Both the position numbers and the translations under genes were made by a program. The notes beneath the pieces are model-generated. The model made no database searches, was not told where the DNA came from, and worked only from the letters and a program-made list of their open reading frames with translations. Below, piece by piece: positions 1-9,152 of a stretch of DNA of 21,319 nt (positions within the stretch are counted from its first letter, which is position 1; the number at the start of each line of letters is the position of its first letter). Source of the stretch: JAYKJB01 sp035284745 [NCBI: Candidatus Sericytochromatia bacterium] (GTDB lineage Bacteria; Cyanobacteriota; Sericytochromatia; S15B-MN24); contig JAYKIL010000030.1 of NCBI GenBank assembly GCA_035284745.1, forward strand, positions 1 to 21,319, given 5' to 3'.

Positions 1-2
1 TT

Positions 3-959
3 GCATCACTCGGTGAACCGGATGCTTATCCGTCATTTCCCGATTTCTCGGCCGGTGCGCCCGCCTTTGGAGATGGCGGCCTGGGTTTTGGGTCTCCGGG
101 GGAGCCTTTGGGGTTTGCCTCGGGTGATGCGCCCGATTTTTTGACGCCTCCTGACGATGGATTGCCCGGTTTTGGATCTCAAGATACTGCATTCGATATG
201 GGTGAGATGTCCGCCGATGATGATCCCTTTGCAATGCCGGGGGCGCCGGTGTTTCCGGCGGTGATGGAAACAGAAGAAGCCGCGCCGATTGCGGCTGTCG
301 ATGATGATCCCTTTGCAATGCCCGGGGCGCCGGTGTTTCCGGCGGTGATGGAAACAGAAGAAGCCGCGCCGGTTGCGGCTGTCGATGATGATCCCTTCGC
401 GATGCCCGGGGCACCGGTATTTCCAGCGGTGATGGAAACAGAAGAAGCCGCTTCTGTTGCGTCTGTCGATGATGATCCCTTCGCGATGCCTGGGGCACCG
501 GTATTTCCAGCGGTGAAAGAAACAGAAGAAACGGTTGAGCCAACGATGGCTTCAGAACCAGTGGTTGAGCAGGTTCATACGGTTCCCGTGGCGCAGAAAC
601 CATTGGTTGAAGAGTCTCAGGCCAACGCCTCTCACGACAGTGCCGCCTTGTCGGCGTCTGCCATGCATGAGGTGGTGTTGAAATCAGCTGAAGAGCGAAA
701 ACAATTACATGCGCAAGTCAATGAGATTGTTTCGACCTTGAATCACCAATTGGATGAGGTGCAAACGACCTTGGCGTTCTTGTATGCTGAATTGCAAAAA
801 GCCGCGGTGCGTCGCGCTTCGGTGGGTGATTTGATGGGAATTACAGAACAAATTTCCCATTCACGCCAGCGGGTTGGTTTAGAGTCTGAAGCTTACAAGC
901 AGGCGTTGTATCTGCGCCAGGTGGCTGATGCTTATATGGCATTGATGCAAGAACTTTAA
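3..959 (+). CDS. Repeat-containing acidic/proline-rich protein with C-terminal coiled coil (5' end outside window)
   Basis: The reading frame is open from base 3 with no stop and no convincing start or RBS, so the true start lies upstream of the window; the TTG at 108 is only an internal candidate. The visible part begins with a Gly/Pro/Phe-rich low-complexity stretch. Next come four tandem copies of a 28-residue unit (84 bp each, from base 216; the fourth is incomplete), each opening with DDDPFAMPGAPVFPAV. A charged linker follows, and the last ~90 residues are predicted helical/coiled coil with regular Glu, Gln and Leu spacing. No signal peptide or catalytic motif is visible. The acidic repeats look like a disordered spacer or multivalent docking region and the coiled coil like an oligomerisation segment. 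I do not recognise the family. A terminator follows at 1025-1058, so the gene ends its own transcript. Confidence 0.75.
   Translation, partial: ASLGEPDAYPSFPDFSAGAPAFGDGGLGFGSPGEPLGFASGDAPDFLTPPDDGLPGFGSQDTAFDMGEMSADDDPFAMPGAPVFPAVMETEEAAPIAAVDDDPFAMPGAPVFPAVMETEEAAPVAAVDDDPFAMPGAPVFPAVMETEEAASVASVDDDPFAMPGAPVFPAVKETEETVEPTMASEPVVEQVHTVPVAQKPLVEESQANASHDSAALSASAMHEVVLKSAEERKQLHAQVNEIVSTLNHQLDEVQTTLAFLYAELQKAAVRRASVGDLMGITEQISHSRQRVGLESEAYKQALYLRQVADAYMALMQEL
216..533 (+). repeat. 84-bp in-frame tandem repeat, about 3.8 copies
   Basis: Units start at 216, 300, 384 and 468 and encode 28 residues each. The Asp-Asp-Asp-Pro-Phe start and the Pro-Ala-Val-x-Glu-Thr-Glu-Glu end are kept in all copies. 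Copies differ mostly at synonymous or conservative sites (for example GCAATGCCCGGG versus GCGATGCCCGGG), which indicates recent duplication with some selection on the protein. Such arrays are prone to length change. Confidence 0.95.
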
Positions 960-1024
960 ATATTTCACTTAAACACGGCACGCACTCAACGGAGGCGTGG
1001 GTGTAGACAGTGGTCCGATGCGTC

Positions 1025-1058
1025 AGCGTCCAGGTTTCCAAAAATCTGGGCGCTTTTT
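1025..1058 (+). terminator. Rho-independent terminator of the repeat-protein gene
   Basis: AGCGTCCAG at 1025-1033 pairs with CTGGGCGCT at 1046-1054 (9 bp, one G-U pair), followed by TTTTT at 1054-1058. It ends two bases before the groES -35 box and so insulates groESL from upstream transcription. Confidence 0.8.
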
Positions 1059-1060
1059 GC

Positions 1061-1089
1061 TTGACAACCACTGCGGCCACTCGTTATAA
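1061..1089 (+). promoter_or_regulatory. Sigma-70-type promoter of groESL
   Basis: TTGACA at 1061-1066, a 17-base spacer, and TTATAA at 1084-1089. This is a near-consensus vegetative promoter. A CIRCE operator sits immediately downstream, so the promoter is intrinsically strong and heat control would come from repression rather than from a heat-shock sigma factor. Confidence 0.9.
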
Positions 1090-1097
1090 AACAGATG

Positions 1098-1124
1098 TTA
1101 GCACTCGACTGAAGTGAGTGCTAA
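1098..1124 (+). promoter_or_regulatory. CIRCE operator (HrcA binding site)
   Basis: TTAGCACTC at 1098-1106, a 9-base spacer and GAGTGCTAA at 1116-1124 match the CIRCE consensus exactly. It starts 8 bases after the -10 box and so covers the transcription start and early leader. HrcA bound here blocks groESL at normal temperature; hrcA itself is not in the window. Confidence 0.98.
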
Positions 1125-1142
1125 CAGGTGACCAACTTATTC

Positions 1143-1164
1143 CCTGAGGTCGTTGTGCCTCAGG
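1143..1164 (+). other. Leader hairpin in the groESL 5' UTR
   Basis: CCTGAGG at 1143-1149 pairs perfectly with CCTCAGG at 1158-1164 across an 8-base loop. It lies 14 bases upstream of the groES ribosome binding site and could stabilise the transcript. No T-run follows, so it is not a terminator. Function is inferred only. Confidence 0.5.
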
Positions 1165-1192
1165 AAGTGCCCCTTACAGGAGGAACGCACGT

Positions 1193-3177
<1,985 letters not shown>

Positions 3178-3226
3178 GCTGCTGCGGCAACTTCATTTTT
3201 TTCTTCTTTTTGGTTATTGAAAATGG

Positions 3227-3259
3227 GGGCTGGCCTTTCGGGGCCGGCCCTTATTTTTT
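3227..3259 (+). terminator. Rho-independent terminator of groESL
   Basis: GGGCTGGCC at 3227-3235 pairs with GGCCGGCCC at 3242-3250 (9 bp, one G-U, loop TTTCGG), followed by TTATTTTTT. It is a strong intrinsic terminator 49 bases after the groEL stop. Confidence 0.93.
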
Positions 3260-3549
3260 GGGGAGGGATCGGGCGCTCAGCCTATGGGCTCGGGTGATTG
3301 TCTTTTTGGTTTTAAAGGAAGGGTCGCTTGGGGGCAAAAGAAGCCTGGATAGGCATAAAGGCGATGTTGGCGATGGCGTCTAATTGTTATTGACGGGCGA
3401 TGGCTCAGGCAAGGGGTTCGCTCAGTCTTCATTCTGTTTATTTTTGTTTCAACCGGGTACGGTAGCCATTGTTACCCTATGAATTTTATTCTTGAAGGGT
3501 TTTTGACTCTCGTTTTCTTCTCGATGAACAACAAGGAGGAGCAGGTTCA
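3260..3549. other. Intergenic region upstream of the EF-hand gene
   Basis: About 290 bases without a credible gene. The only structure I can point to is an imperfect inverted repeat (GGGTA at 3455-3459 and GGTA at 3461-3464 against TACCC at 3473-3477). It lies about 75 bases before the next start and could be an operator or a leader hairpin. The following ~70 bases are T-rich. I find no convincing -35/-10 pair; the promoter of the next gene is probably here but not identifiable by eye. Confidence 0.4.
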
Positions 3550-5046
3550 GTGACGACGATTTATAAAGGTCAGATGATTCAACTGCTGGTAAATGCCGGC
3601 CACGGCACTGCGGAATCCTATGCGGGAAAAACCCTTCAACAAGTAAAAAAAGACTACAAGGCGGCCTTCCCGAAGGATACGACGTTAACCAGCGATCAAG
3701 TTAAAGAGTTGGGGTTGAAGGCCGGTTGGGATCAATCGAACATCGACGCTGCCTTGGCAAATGCTGATGCGAATCAAGATGGCGTGTTTGATGCGGCTGA
3801 ATTCGATTCATTGGTTGCCGATATTGGAGCGGATCGCAGCAAGAGTTTGCTGCAAGCCCTGTTGGTCGATCCTGAGACCTTTGAGCGTTGGAATGTTCAG
3901 GCCAGTGAGTTGGGAGGTCTCCAGGCGGAGGCTGATCAACAGATTGCTGACTTGTTGGAAGTAGCGGATGATCAGTCGAAGACCCCGGCTGAACGATTGG
4001 AAGCGGGGGAGGCTGCTCTTCAGTTGGCTCGTCTTCTGAAGTCTGCGTTGGCGGGTGCGGGCCTAGGTGCCGTGATAAATATGGATGCTGAGATCGCTCA
4101 GGCCAGGCAAGCGGTAAAAAATGCGGAACTCGCCAGTGGCAATGATGACGTTTTTGAAAAGGAACTCGTGGCCGCAGGAACGGACGTGAATAAACTGACG
4201 GCTGTGATGGATCAGTTGCCCGACAATGATCCTCGTAAAGAAGTTTTAGAAAGCATTTTGGATGATGGTAAGGTCGACGGGGGAATTGAAACGAACATTT
4301 TGGCGGCCTTGAAGGTCAAGTCTGATAAAGCCAAGGGCATTGCAAAGATGGAAGATGCCCTGAAGGCGGCTATTTCCGCAATTCCTGATGGCGATGTGGC
4401 GAGCATTGAGCTGGTCGCCAAGGCCTATCAAGCGGCCGCTCAGGGCGAGGATCAGGCGGTTGCCGACAAATTTAATGGGTTATCCAATACCTTAACAGCC
4501 ATTTCGACGGCTACCACCGCCGGCGTTCGCGAAGCCTTGTTGAAAGGCATGGATGGGAAAAAAGACTACAAAGGCGTCCCTGAAGGACAAGCGGCGTTCG
4601 CTGAAGCGGCGAAACTGATGGATTCTCCGGAGGATTTGGCAGCACTCAAAGCCTTTGCGGAGCAGAAAAAAGCGAATGGCAGTAAGTACTATACTGATAC
4701 TTTCATGAACAAGCTGGAGCATATTGAGCAAAATTTTGACGCTTTTCAGCAGGAGCCCGCCGTATGGGATCACATGAGGAATTTCTTGGCGGATAAAGTT
4801 GATAACCAAAAGGATGTGGTGGCTGCGTTTATGGCAGCGACCGATGAGTCCACATTGAACGCACTGATTCAGTTTGCGGGTGAACGAGGAACCTTCCTGG
4901 CGAATGTGGATAATTTCGACAGGTTGTCTGCCGCATTTGCAGGGGCTGATCTCCAGGCCTTTGTTGGCCTTTCTGCAGATGCTAAAAAAGCGTGGCTGCA
5001 AAATAAATTTCCTGCGAGCGAGTATAAAAAATTGGGGATTCAATAA
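3550..5046 (+). CDS. Alanine-rich helical protein with one EF-hand
   Basis: The 498-residue protein has no signal peptide or membrane segment. Residues 73-84 form a textbook EF-hand loop (D73-x-N75-x-D77-G78-x-x-D81-x-x-E84) with helices on both sides, so calcium binding is likely. The remaining ~400 residues are rich in Ala, Lys, Glu and Leu and look entirely helical, with no enzyme motif. The GTG start at 3550 is supported by AAGGAGGA at 3533-3540 with a 9-base gap. It is monocistronic: the groESL terminator lies upstream and a compound hairpin terminator at 5105-5156 downstream. I do not recognise the family. A structural, calcium-regulated scaffold or an unconventionally secreted protein is possible but unsupported. 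Confidence 0.85.
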   Translation: MTTIYKGQMIQLLVNAGHGTAESYAGKTLQQVKKDYKAAFPKDTTLTSDQVKELGLKAGWDQSNIDAALANADANQDGVFDAAEFDSLVADIGADRSKSLLQALLVDPETFERWNVQASELGGLQAEADQQIADLLEVADDQSKTPAERLEAGEAALQLARLLKSALAGAGLGAVINMDAEIAQARQAVKNAELASGNDDVFEKELVAAGTDVNKLTAVMDQLPDNDPRKEVLESILDDGKVDGGIETNILAALKVKSDKAKGIAKMEDALKAAISAIPDGDVASIELVAKAYQAAAQGEDQAVADKFNGLSNTLTAISTATTAGVREALLKGMDGKKDYKGVPEGQAAFAEAAKLMDSPEDLAALKAFAEQKKANGSKYYTDTFMNKLEHIEQNFDAFQQEPAVWDHMRNFLADKVDNQKDVVAAFMAATDESTLNALIQFAGERGTFLANVDNFDRLSAAFAGADLQAFVGLSADAKKAWLQNKFPASEYKKLGIQ

Positions 5047-5104
5047 GCCTGTAAATGCCCAATGCGTCTGACTAAAGGGCGCTTTCAAACCCTCTGACTT
5101 CAAG

Positions 5105-5156
5105 ATGACGCCACGGTCGTGGGTGCGGTTCGCACCTTGATGAGGCGTCATTTTTT
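5105..5156 (+). terminator. Compound hairpin terminator of the EF-hand gene
   Basis: The outer stem ATGACGCC (5105-5112)/GGCGTCAT (5144-5151) encloses an inner hairpin GGTGCG-GTT-CGCACC (5122-5136). TTTTTT follows at 5151-5156 on the plus strand. The 3' arm contains the stop codon of the convergent PilZ gene (5148-5150), so the same hairpin may also stabilise the 3' end of the minus-strand transcript, although the T-run favours the plus strand. Confidence 0.85.
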
Positions 5157-5834
5157 GTTTTGATCATTTTCCGCCAGATGTTCAAGAATAAAAGCAAGCA
5201 GGGCGTCGCGATTCACTGGCGACAGGTTTGAAAACTGAAAGTCGCTCACGTAATAGTGCTGGTGAATGCCTTGGGGGAATGGATTGGTGCGGACAATCTT
5301 GCCGTGAACTTCTAATGTTTGCCCTCCCAAGGGGATTCGCAGACGCATCACGCTGTGGGGAATAAAGGGCCGTTCGCCTGCCAGTTGGCACCCGGTGCTG
5401 CCAATATCGAGAATGCGCAGCGTCATTTCGGGAAAATATTGGTTTGCCATATGCAGGGCCGCTTGAACCTCAAGGGTCACCGAAGCCCGGATGTTACCAC
5501 GGTGTGGTTCGCGTATGACTTCACTTTCGGGAGGCTTTTGCAGAACCCAGGTATCGCCAAGAATACTTGGGATGAGGCCATTAAAGGCCCATACCCAAAG
5601 GCCTGCCGGAAGGCGGCACCTAACCTTTAACGGCTCCAGAGGACTGCTAAGAACGATGCCATCAAGAACGGGTGGGGCAATCAGTAAAACGTCTTTTTTG
5701 ACGCTGAGAATGCGAGAGAAATAAATCGTTTCATTGTCTGCGGGCTCGCTCGCGCCGGACACGACAATATCGATGGGTTGAGATTCTTTAAAGGGCGGAG
5801 TTTCGGGTGCTTTCACGAACGCGGAATCCCCCAA
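5148..5834 (-). CDS. PilZ-domain protein (predicted c-di-GMP receptor, YcgR-like layout)
   Basis: The 228-residue cytoplasmic protein has an N-terminal beta-rich region (about 15-100) resembling the YcgR_2-type domain and a C-terminal PilZ domain (about 107-220). The PilZ arginine motif RxxxR is present (R108, R112 in REPHR). The second motif reads DIGSTG (D143-G148) where DxSxxG is usual, so glycine sits at the canonical Ser position with Ser one place later. PilZ proteins bind cyclic di-GMP and control motility or surface functions. The start is uncertain: TTG at 5834 is the longest, and GTG at 5816 is the alternative with a G-rich stretch upstream. It lies downstream of the CYTH gene on the same strand, 38 bases away, and is probably co-transcribed. 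The partner protein is unknown. Confidence 0.85.
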   Translation of the reverse strand: MGDSAFVKAPETPPFKESQPIDIVVSGASEPADNETIYFSRILSVKKDVLLIAPPVLDGIVLSSPLEPLKVRCRLPAGLWVWAFNGLIPSILGDTWVLQKPPESEVIREPHRGNIRASVTLEVQAALHMANQYFPEMTLRILDIGSTGCQLAGERPFIPHSVMRLRIPLGGQTLEVHGKIVRTNPFPQGIHQHYYVSDFQFSNLSPVNRDALLAFILEHLAENDQNKK

Positions 5835-5872
5835 ATTGATGGCTGCTTTCCAGAAATTCGGACCGGCGATTT

Positions 5873-6397
5873 TTATGAAGTCTGTGAACGGGCTGCAGCG
5901 AGGAGGTCGCGATAGCTTCGGGTGATACGCGGTTTGTCTGTGAGACCGAGTTGTGTGATGGCAGCTTCGAGCCGGGCCAAGGCCTCCAATTTTTCAGAGC
6001 TTACGACTTCGACCTCAAGGTAGGTGCCGAGTCCTGCGATTTCGTCGATCACCACGTGAACCGATGAATTGAGTGCCCAGGTTTCTCTTTCTTTCTCTAC
6101 AATCTCGCCCGTTGGAAATCCCAGGTGCTCAAAAATAGTCTCCCACGCGGGTGTATCATCGGCCTGAACAGCAGGCTCCCACTCCTGCCGAACCCTGATA
6201 CCGTCCACTTTTTCAAATCCGGTTTTGAGAGTCACCCAGGCCCGGTTCCCTTCTTGTCGGATGCGCAACGCGACGGGTAAATCGCCCGTTTTCAGGTAAC
6301 AATCGCGCTGCAGGCCGCGATGCTGTGCTGGCCCCAGTTCCGCTTTCAGACGCGTCACATCTTCCGGATCAAGGGCGAATTTGGCTTCAATTTCCAC
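5873..6397 (-). CDS. CYTH-domain protein (triphosphate tunnel metalloenzyme; class IV adenylate cyclase/thiamine-triphosphatase-like)
   Basis: The 174-residue protein has the CYTH signature at its N-terminus, EIEAKF (E2-x-E4-x-K6). It also has the alternating charged strands of the eight-stranded tunnel: LRIRQEG, WVTLKTG, IRVRQEWE, VVIDEI, YLEVEV and the C-terminal SYRDLL. This superfamily binds triphosphates with divalent metal inside a beta-barrel; known members hydrolyse thiamine triphosphate or inorganic triphosphate, or make cAMP. The sequence alone does not fix the substrate, though the short single-domain form favours a ThTPase- or CyaB-like enzyme. The GTG start at 6397 overlaps the end of the hydrolase gene by 11 bases, so translation is probably coupled. 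Confidence 0.9.
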   Translation of the reverse strand: MEIEAKFALDPEDVTRLKAELGPAQHRGLQRDCYLKTGDLPVALRIRQEGNRAWVTLKTGFEKVDGIRVRQEWEPAVQADDTPAWETIFEHLGFPTGEIVEKERETWALNSSVHVVIDEIAGLGTYLEVEVVSSEKLEALARLEAAITQLGLTDKPRITRSYRDLLAAARSQTS

Positions 6398-7130
6398 AGG
6401 CTTCCCCTTGGTTTGGAACGGTTAAATCAGAGGCGGCCTTCATTGCGGCGGCGGCTACGCTAAGCGCTTCACAGTCTTGCAACAGTTCGTGACCACTGCG
6501 ATCAAAAAATATAAGCTCTTTGAGCGTTTTGAGCTTGGTTTTCAACAGGTGAGGTACGATGGGGTGCACGATGGTATCGCGGCGGGCAAAAATTCCAACC
6601 ACAGGCACCCTGATGTCTTTTAATACATCTTCAGTGTCAGCCGCAAAGTTCAATAGTTCGTGAAACGTGGCAGTGGGAAATTTCTTGTAGTTGGTGGATT
6701 GCGCCGCGCAAGAAGGGTCTTGAAAACCGTTGGGGCTGTCCCAAAAAGTAAACAGCAGTTTGATGAAAGGGGTCAAGGCAGCCAGTGGGTCTTTGAAGCG
6801 CAAGGCCGGGGCCAACGCGACCACGCCCGCTACTTTTTCGGGATGACGGTGGGCCAGGTTTAGGGCTGTTAGTCCTCCCATGGAGAGACCCACGATGACG
6901 ATTTGGTCGGCTTCCTTTTCCAGTTCGAGAAGCGCTGCCTCCGCATCCGTGACCCAATCGTTGTAGCGTACACCCACGAGGTCTTCATAACGGGTGCCGT
7001 GTCCTCGCAAGGCAGGCATTCGGTAAGGCCAATTAGCATTTTGCGCTTGTTCAGCCATGCTGCGCACCGTATCAAGGCTGCCGGTAAAGCCGTGAAGAAT
7101 CAAAAGACCGGCTGGTTTTTTATGGCTCAC
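6387..7130 (-). CDS. Alpha/beta hydrolase, carboxylesterase Est30/monoacylglycerol lipase-like
   Basis: This 247-residue serine hydrolase shows every expected element. LILHGFTG (residues 10-17) is the oxyanion-hole strand, GLSMGG (81-86) the nucleophile elbow with Ser83, ARRD ends in catalytic Asp185, and SGHEL carries catalytic His214. Length and the HGFTGS start resemble short carboxylesterases and monoacylglycerol lipases that cleave short- to medium-chain acyl esters; the exact substrate is not predictable. No signal peptide is seen, so it should be cytoplasmic. It is the first gene of a minus-strand unit with the CYTH gene (11-bp overlap) and the PilZ gene. The ATG at 7130 has GAGG a few bases upstream on the minus strand. 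Confidence 0.93.
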   Translation of the reverse strand: MSHKKPAGLLILHGFTGSLDTVRSMAEQAQNANWPYRMPALRGHGTRYEDLVGVRYNDWVTDAEAALLELEKEADQIVIVGLSMGGLTALNLAHRHPEKVAGVVALAPALRFKDPLAALTPFIKLLFTFWDSPNGFQDPSCAAQSTNYKKFPTATFHELLNFAADTEDVLKDIRVPVVGIFARRDTIVHPIVPHLLKTKLKTLKELIFFDRSGHELLQDCEALSVAAAAMKAASDLTVPNQGEACGN

Positions 7131-7353
7131 GCAACCTCCTCGCCCCCGTCACCACACGCGCGAATTGTAACAAGAAAGAGCGTCGAATGGGACAAATTCT
7201 ACGTCGAGGTCATCATGTCCAAATGTTTTTTTGTCGTTCAGTTTGCTGGAAAATCAGGCAGCGACTTTGGCTAATCTTGGCGTTTCCCGGTCGCCGACTT
7301 CCCCCTATGCTCGAAACGCTTTCAACTTTTGTGAGCCTGAAAGGGGATCCGCC
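7131..7353. other. Divergent intergenic region between the hydrolase and the 60-aa gene
   Basis: It holds the promoters of the minus-strand hydrolase unit and the plus-strand gene set. A TACAAT hexamer on the minus strand (7164-7169) is a fair -10 for the hydrolase, but its -35 is weak. I could not assign a clear plus-strand promoter. A frame open from 7231 is not preferred because the start at 7354 has the better RBS. Confidence 0.35.
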
Positions 7354-7536
7354 ATGATCGAAGCCGAAGTGCACCGAAATGGGCAACTTTTGTTCCAGCG
7401 AATTTATCACGAACCTTCACTGTCTTTAGAGACCGTGTTAAAGCACTTGGAGATGTACATCGTGAACGAGCAGTTGAACACGGCAGGAGAGTGTCTCTTG
7501 CGTGTGCGCTTTGGAACCCTCTCAAAGGCTTCTTGA
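7354..7536 (+). CDS. Small conserved-looking protein, 60 aa
   Basis: ATG at 7354 is preceded by AAAGGGG with a 7-base gap. The frame is open further upstream, but I chose this start for its RBS and because the protein then begins with a compact folded-looking pattern. It is 60 residues with alternating strands and a helix (EAEVHRNGQLLFQRIYH, then a Leu/Glu helix, then LLRVRFG). It has no signal peptide, cysteine pair or membrane span. The beta-alpha-beta look suggests a small cytoplasmic domain. No family is recognised. It precedes the YfiM-like gene by 98 bases, with a hairpin between them. Confidence 0.6.
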   Translation: MIEAEVHRNGQLLFQRIYHEPSLSLETVLKHLEMYIVNEQLNTAGECLLRVRFGTLSKAS

Positions 7537-7609
7537 TGCCTGGTAAATGCGAAAATTAACGCATTATTTACGTGTACTGAAGCAAGTGATGCCTGGCTCT
7601 TGAGGATAT

Positions 7610-7631
7610 AACCCCTGAGGGGTTTCGTCTT
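7610..7631 (+). terminator. Short hairpin plus T-rich tail (terminator or RBS-occluding hairpin)
   Basis: AACCCC (7610-7615), TGA loop, GGGGTT (7619-7624), then TTCGTCTTTTT. By form it is a short intrinsic terminator for the 60-aa gene. Its 3' arm, however, contains GAGGGG, the only Shine-Dalgarno-like sequence before the ATG at 7635, so it may instead, or also, hide the ribosome binding site of the next gene. Confidence 0.6.
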
Positions 7632-7634
7632 TTT

Positions 7635-8144
7635 ATGAGCCGCATGAACGACCAAATTCAAAACCAGTTGCGACGGGTCCGTCAGGATGCGCGCTTGGTT
7701 CCTGCGTTGGCGGCTGTGAAAGAGGCCAAGCAGGTGCCGGGAGCGACCTCAAAAGAGGTGTATGCGGCGGCAATAAGGGCTTCGCGCGACTCTTTCATCA
7801 GGGAAGGGGCTCGGGCCCTGGACGACGAAGTCCGTGAACGGGCCTTGTTGCTGGCGTCTGTTGCTGCTGTTGACAGTCAAGTATCCCTTGCTGATTTGCC
7901 GCATGGGGCGGACAAAACCCGGCACGCTTTTTTAAGTGGATGGCTCAGTCTGAAAATAGCGCGTGCGGCGGATGTTGTTCTGCCGCGTTGGGTCGCAGAG
8001 AAAGTGGGGATCGTTGGCAGTTTTGCCTTGGGCTTCTTGAAAGAAGTTTACGACATGGTCTTCGCCACAGGTTTTAGCCGGGCGGATCTTGTGGCCGATT
8101 GGTCGGGTGCTCGCTTGCCTTTTTCACGAGGGGCGCGCACATGA
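7635..8144 (+). CDS. YfiM/DUF2279-like protein
   Basis: The 169-residue protein has a C-terminal half that matches from memory the pattern of the YfiM/DUF2279 family of predicted envelope proteins. The elements are DKTRHAF (residues 93-99), a hydrophobic glycine-containing helix (100-135), KEVYD (136-140), GFS (146-148) and DLVADWSGA (151-159). The N-terminal ~85 residues are a helical extension with no signal peptide, which is unusual since family members are typically lipoproteins or membrane proteins. No biochemical role is established for the family. The TGA stop overlaps the ATG of the next gene (ATGA at 8141-8144), so the two are translationally coupled. The ATG at 7644 is an alternative start. 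Confidence 0.7.
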   Translation: MSRMNDQIQNQLRRVRQDARLVPALAAVKEAKQVPGATSKEVYAAAIRASRDSFIREGARALDDEVRERALLLASVAAVDSQVSLADLPHGADKTRHAFLSGWLSLKIARAADVVLPRWVAEKVGIVGSFALGFLKEVYDMVFATGFSRADLVADWSGARLPFSRGART

Positions 8145-9121
8145 GGCGTCTGCTTCGAGGGGTTATTGGCGCGATCGGTGTCCTCGTGTTTTCAGGGTGT
8201 GGGACCCAAGGTGTAGGGATCGCCACCGTTGTGTCAACGAAATTGGCCGATGGGCGCCCTGTCTTTAGGTTTGGTTTTGGCGCAGAGGGAGGTGCTCAAC
8301 CCGCTCTGGTGGCTCGGTCGGCGGGCGGTTTTGCGTTGGTGTATGTGGGGACCCGCCCGAGGGATCGCCATTTGTATCTGTCCACCTCCCCGGATGGGCA
8401 GACGTGGTTACCGGCACAACGTGTTGCAGATGGGGAATTCTCTGACCAAAGCCCGGCATTGCTTGAAGATGAAGCAGGCCAGTTACATTTATATTTTGTA
8501 TCGAATCGCTCAGGTTTGAATCAAGCCGTGTATCACGCGACCTTGACGGGCCATAAGGCCTCTGAGCCTGTTATCGTGCCAGGAATGAGTGCGGCCCAAC
8601 GCGTTGCTGTGGCCCGGATGGGCGAAGAGGCCCTGGTATTGGCCGAGGTCGTGGGGGCTGGTATTGTGGCTTACCGAGGGCGACCGGGGGGGGGCTTGTC
8701 TGCGTTGTCATCCGTGGCACAGGCCGGGGCAGAGCCCGCTGTATGCGCTTTGGGGGATGGCCGGGTTGCGGTGGCTTTTCAGCGCGAAGGAAAAATAATT
8801 GTGCGTGCAGGACACCCTGGAGTTTGGGGTGAAGAGATGGTAGCGGCCGATGCTACGACCCGTCTGCGTGACCCAGCGCTTCATGCCGATGCGGAGGGTA
8901 TGGTTTTAGCTTACGCGGAACGCCATGGCGCGGGCAACATGCAGCTGAGGCTGCGTGCATTCGATGAGAGTTTTAAATTTCGGACCCTTGAAATGCCGGG
9001 TATTGGTTCTGGTGAGTCTCGGGGCGCCACTTTTGCGGTTTCTCCGCAAGGGTTGCGTCTTTTGGCGTGGGGTATGAAAACAACAGACGGTCAACAGGGT
9101 GTCATGGTGACGCGTCACTAA
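8141..9121 (+). CDS. Lipoprotein with sialidase-like beta-propeller repeats
   Basis: The ATG at 8141 overlaps the preceding stop (ATGA); a longer TTG-initiated frame from 8099 was rejected. The 326-residue product begins with a lipoprotein signal peptide: two Arg, a hydrophobic core and a lipobox ending VFSGC with Cys20 as the lipidation site. The mature part is beta-rich with repeated strand pairs. It contains an Asp-box (S-x-x-D-G-x-T-W, residues 81-89) and further YVG/YFVSN strands, as in BNR/sialidase-fold propellers. Many such proteins only bind ligands, and no sialidase catalytic Arg triad is evident. It is probably anchored in the inner leaflet of the outer membrane. The next gene follows after 31 bases, consistent with one operon. 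Confidence 0.82.
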   Translation: MRRLLRGVIGAIGVLVFSGCGTQGVGIATVVSTKLADGRPVFRFGFGAEGGAQPALVARSAGGFALVYVGTRPRDRHLYLSTSPDGQTWLPAQRVADGEFSDQSPALLEDEAGQLHLYFVSNRSGLNQAVYHATLTGHKASEPVIVPGMSAAQRVAVARMGEEALVLAEVVGAGIVAYRGRPGGGLSALSSVAQAGAEPAVCALGDGRVAVAFQREGKIIVRAGHPGVWGEEMVAADATTRLRDPALHADAEGMVLAYAERHGAGNMQLRLRAFDESFKFRTLEMPGIGSGESRGATFAVSPQGLRLLAWGMKTTDGQQGVMVTRH

Positions 9122-9152
9122 TGCTCGGTTGAACGATTCGGAGGAATGAACG

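Noticed and set aside
216-533. CRISPR-like array
   Set aside because: The repeats are directly adjacent, in frame and coding, without unique spacers.
8099-8140. A TTG start for the propeller lipoprotein at 8099
   Set aside because: It would put 14 extra residues before the signal peptide. The ATG at 8141 overlaps the previous stop and gives a normal lipoprotein signal sequence.
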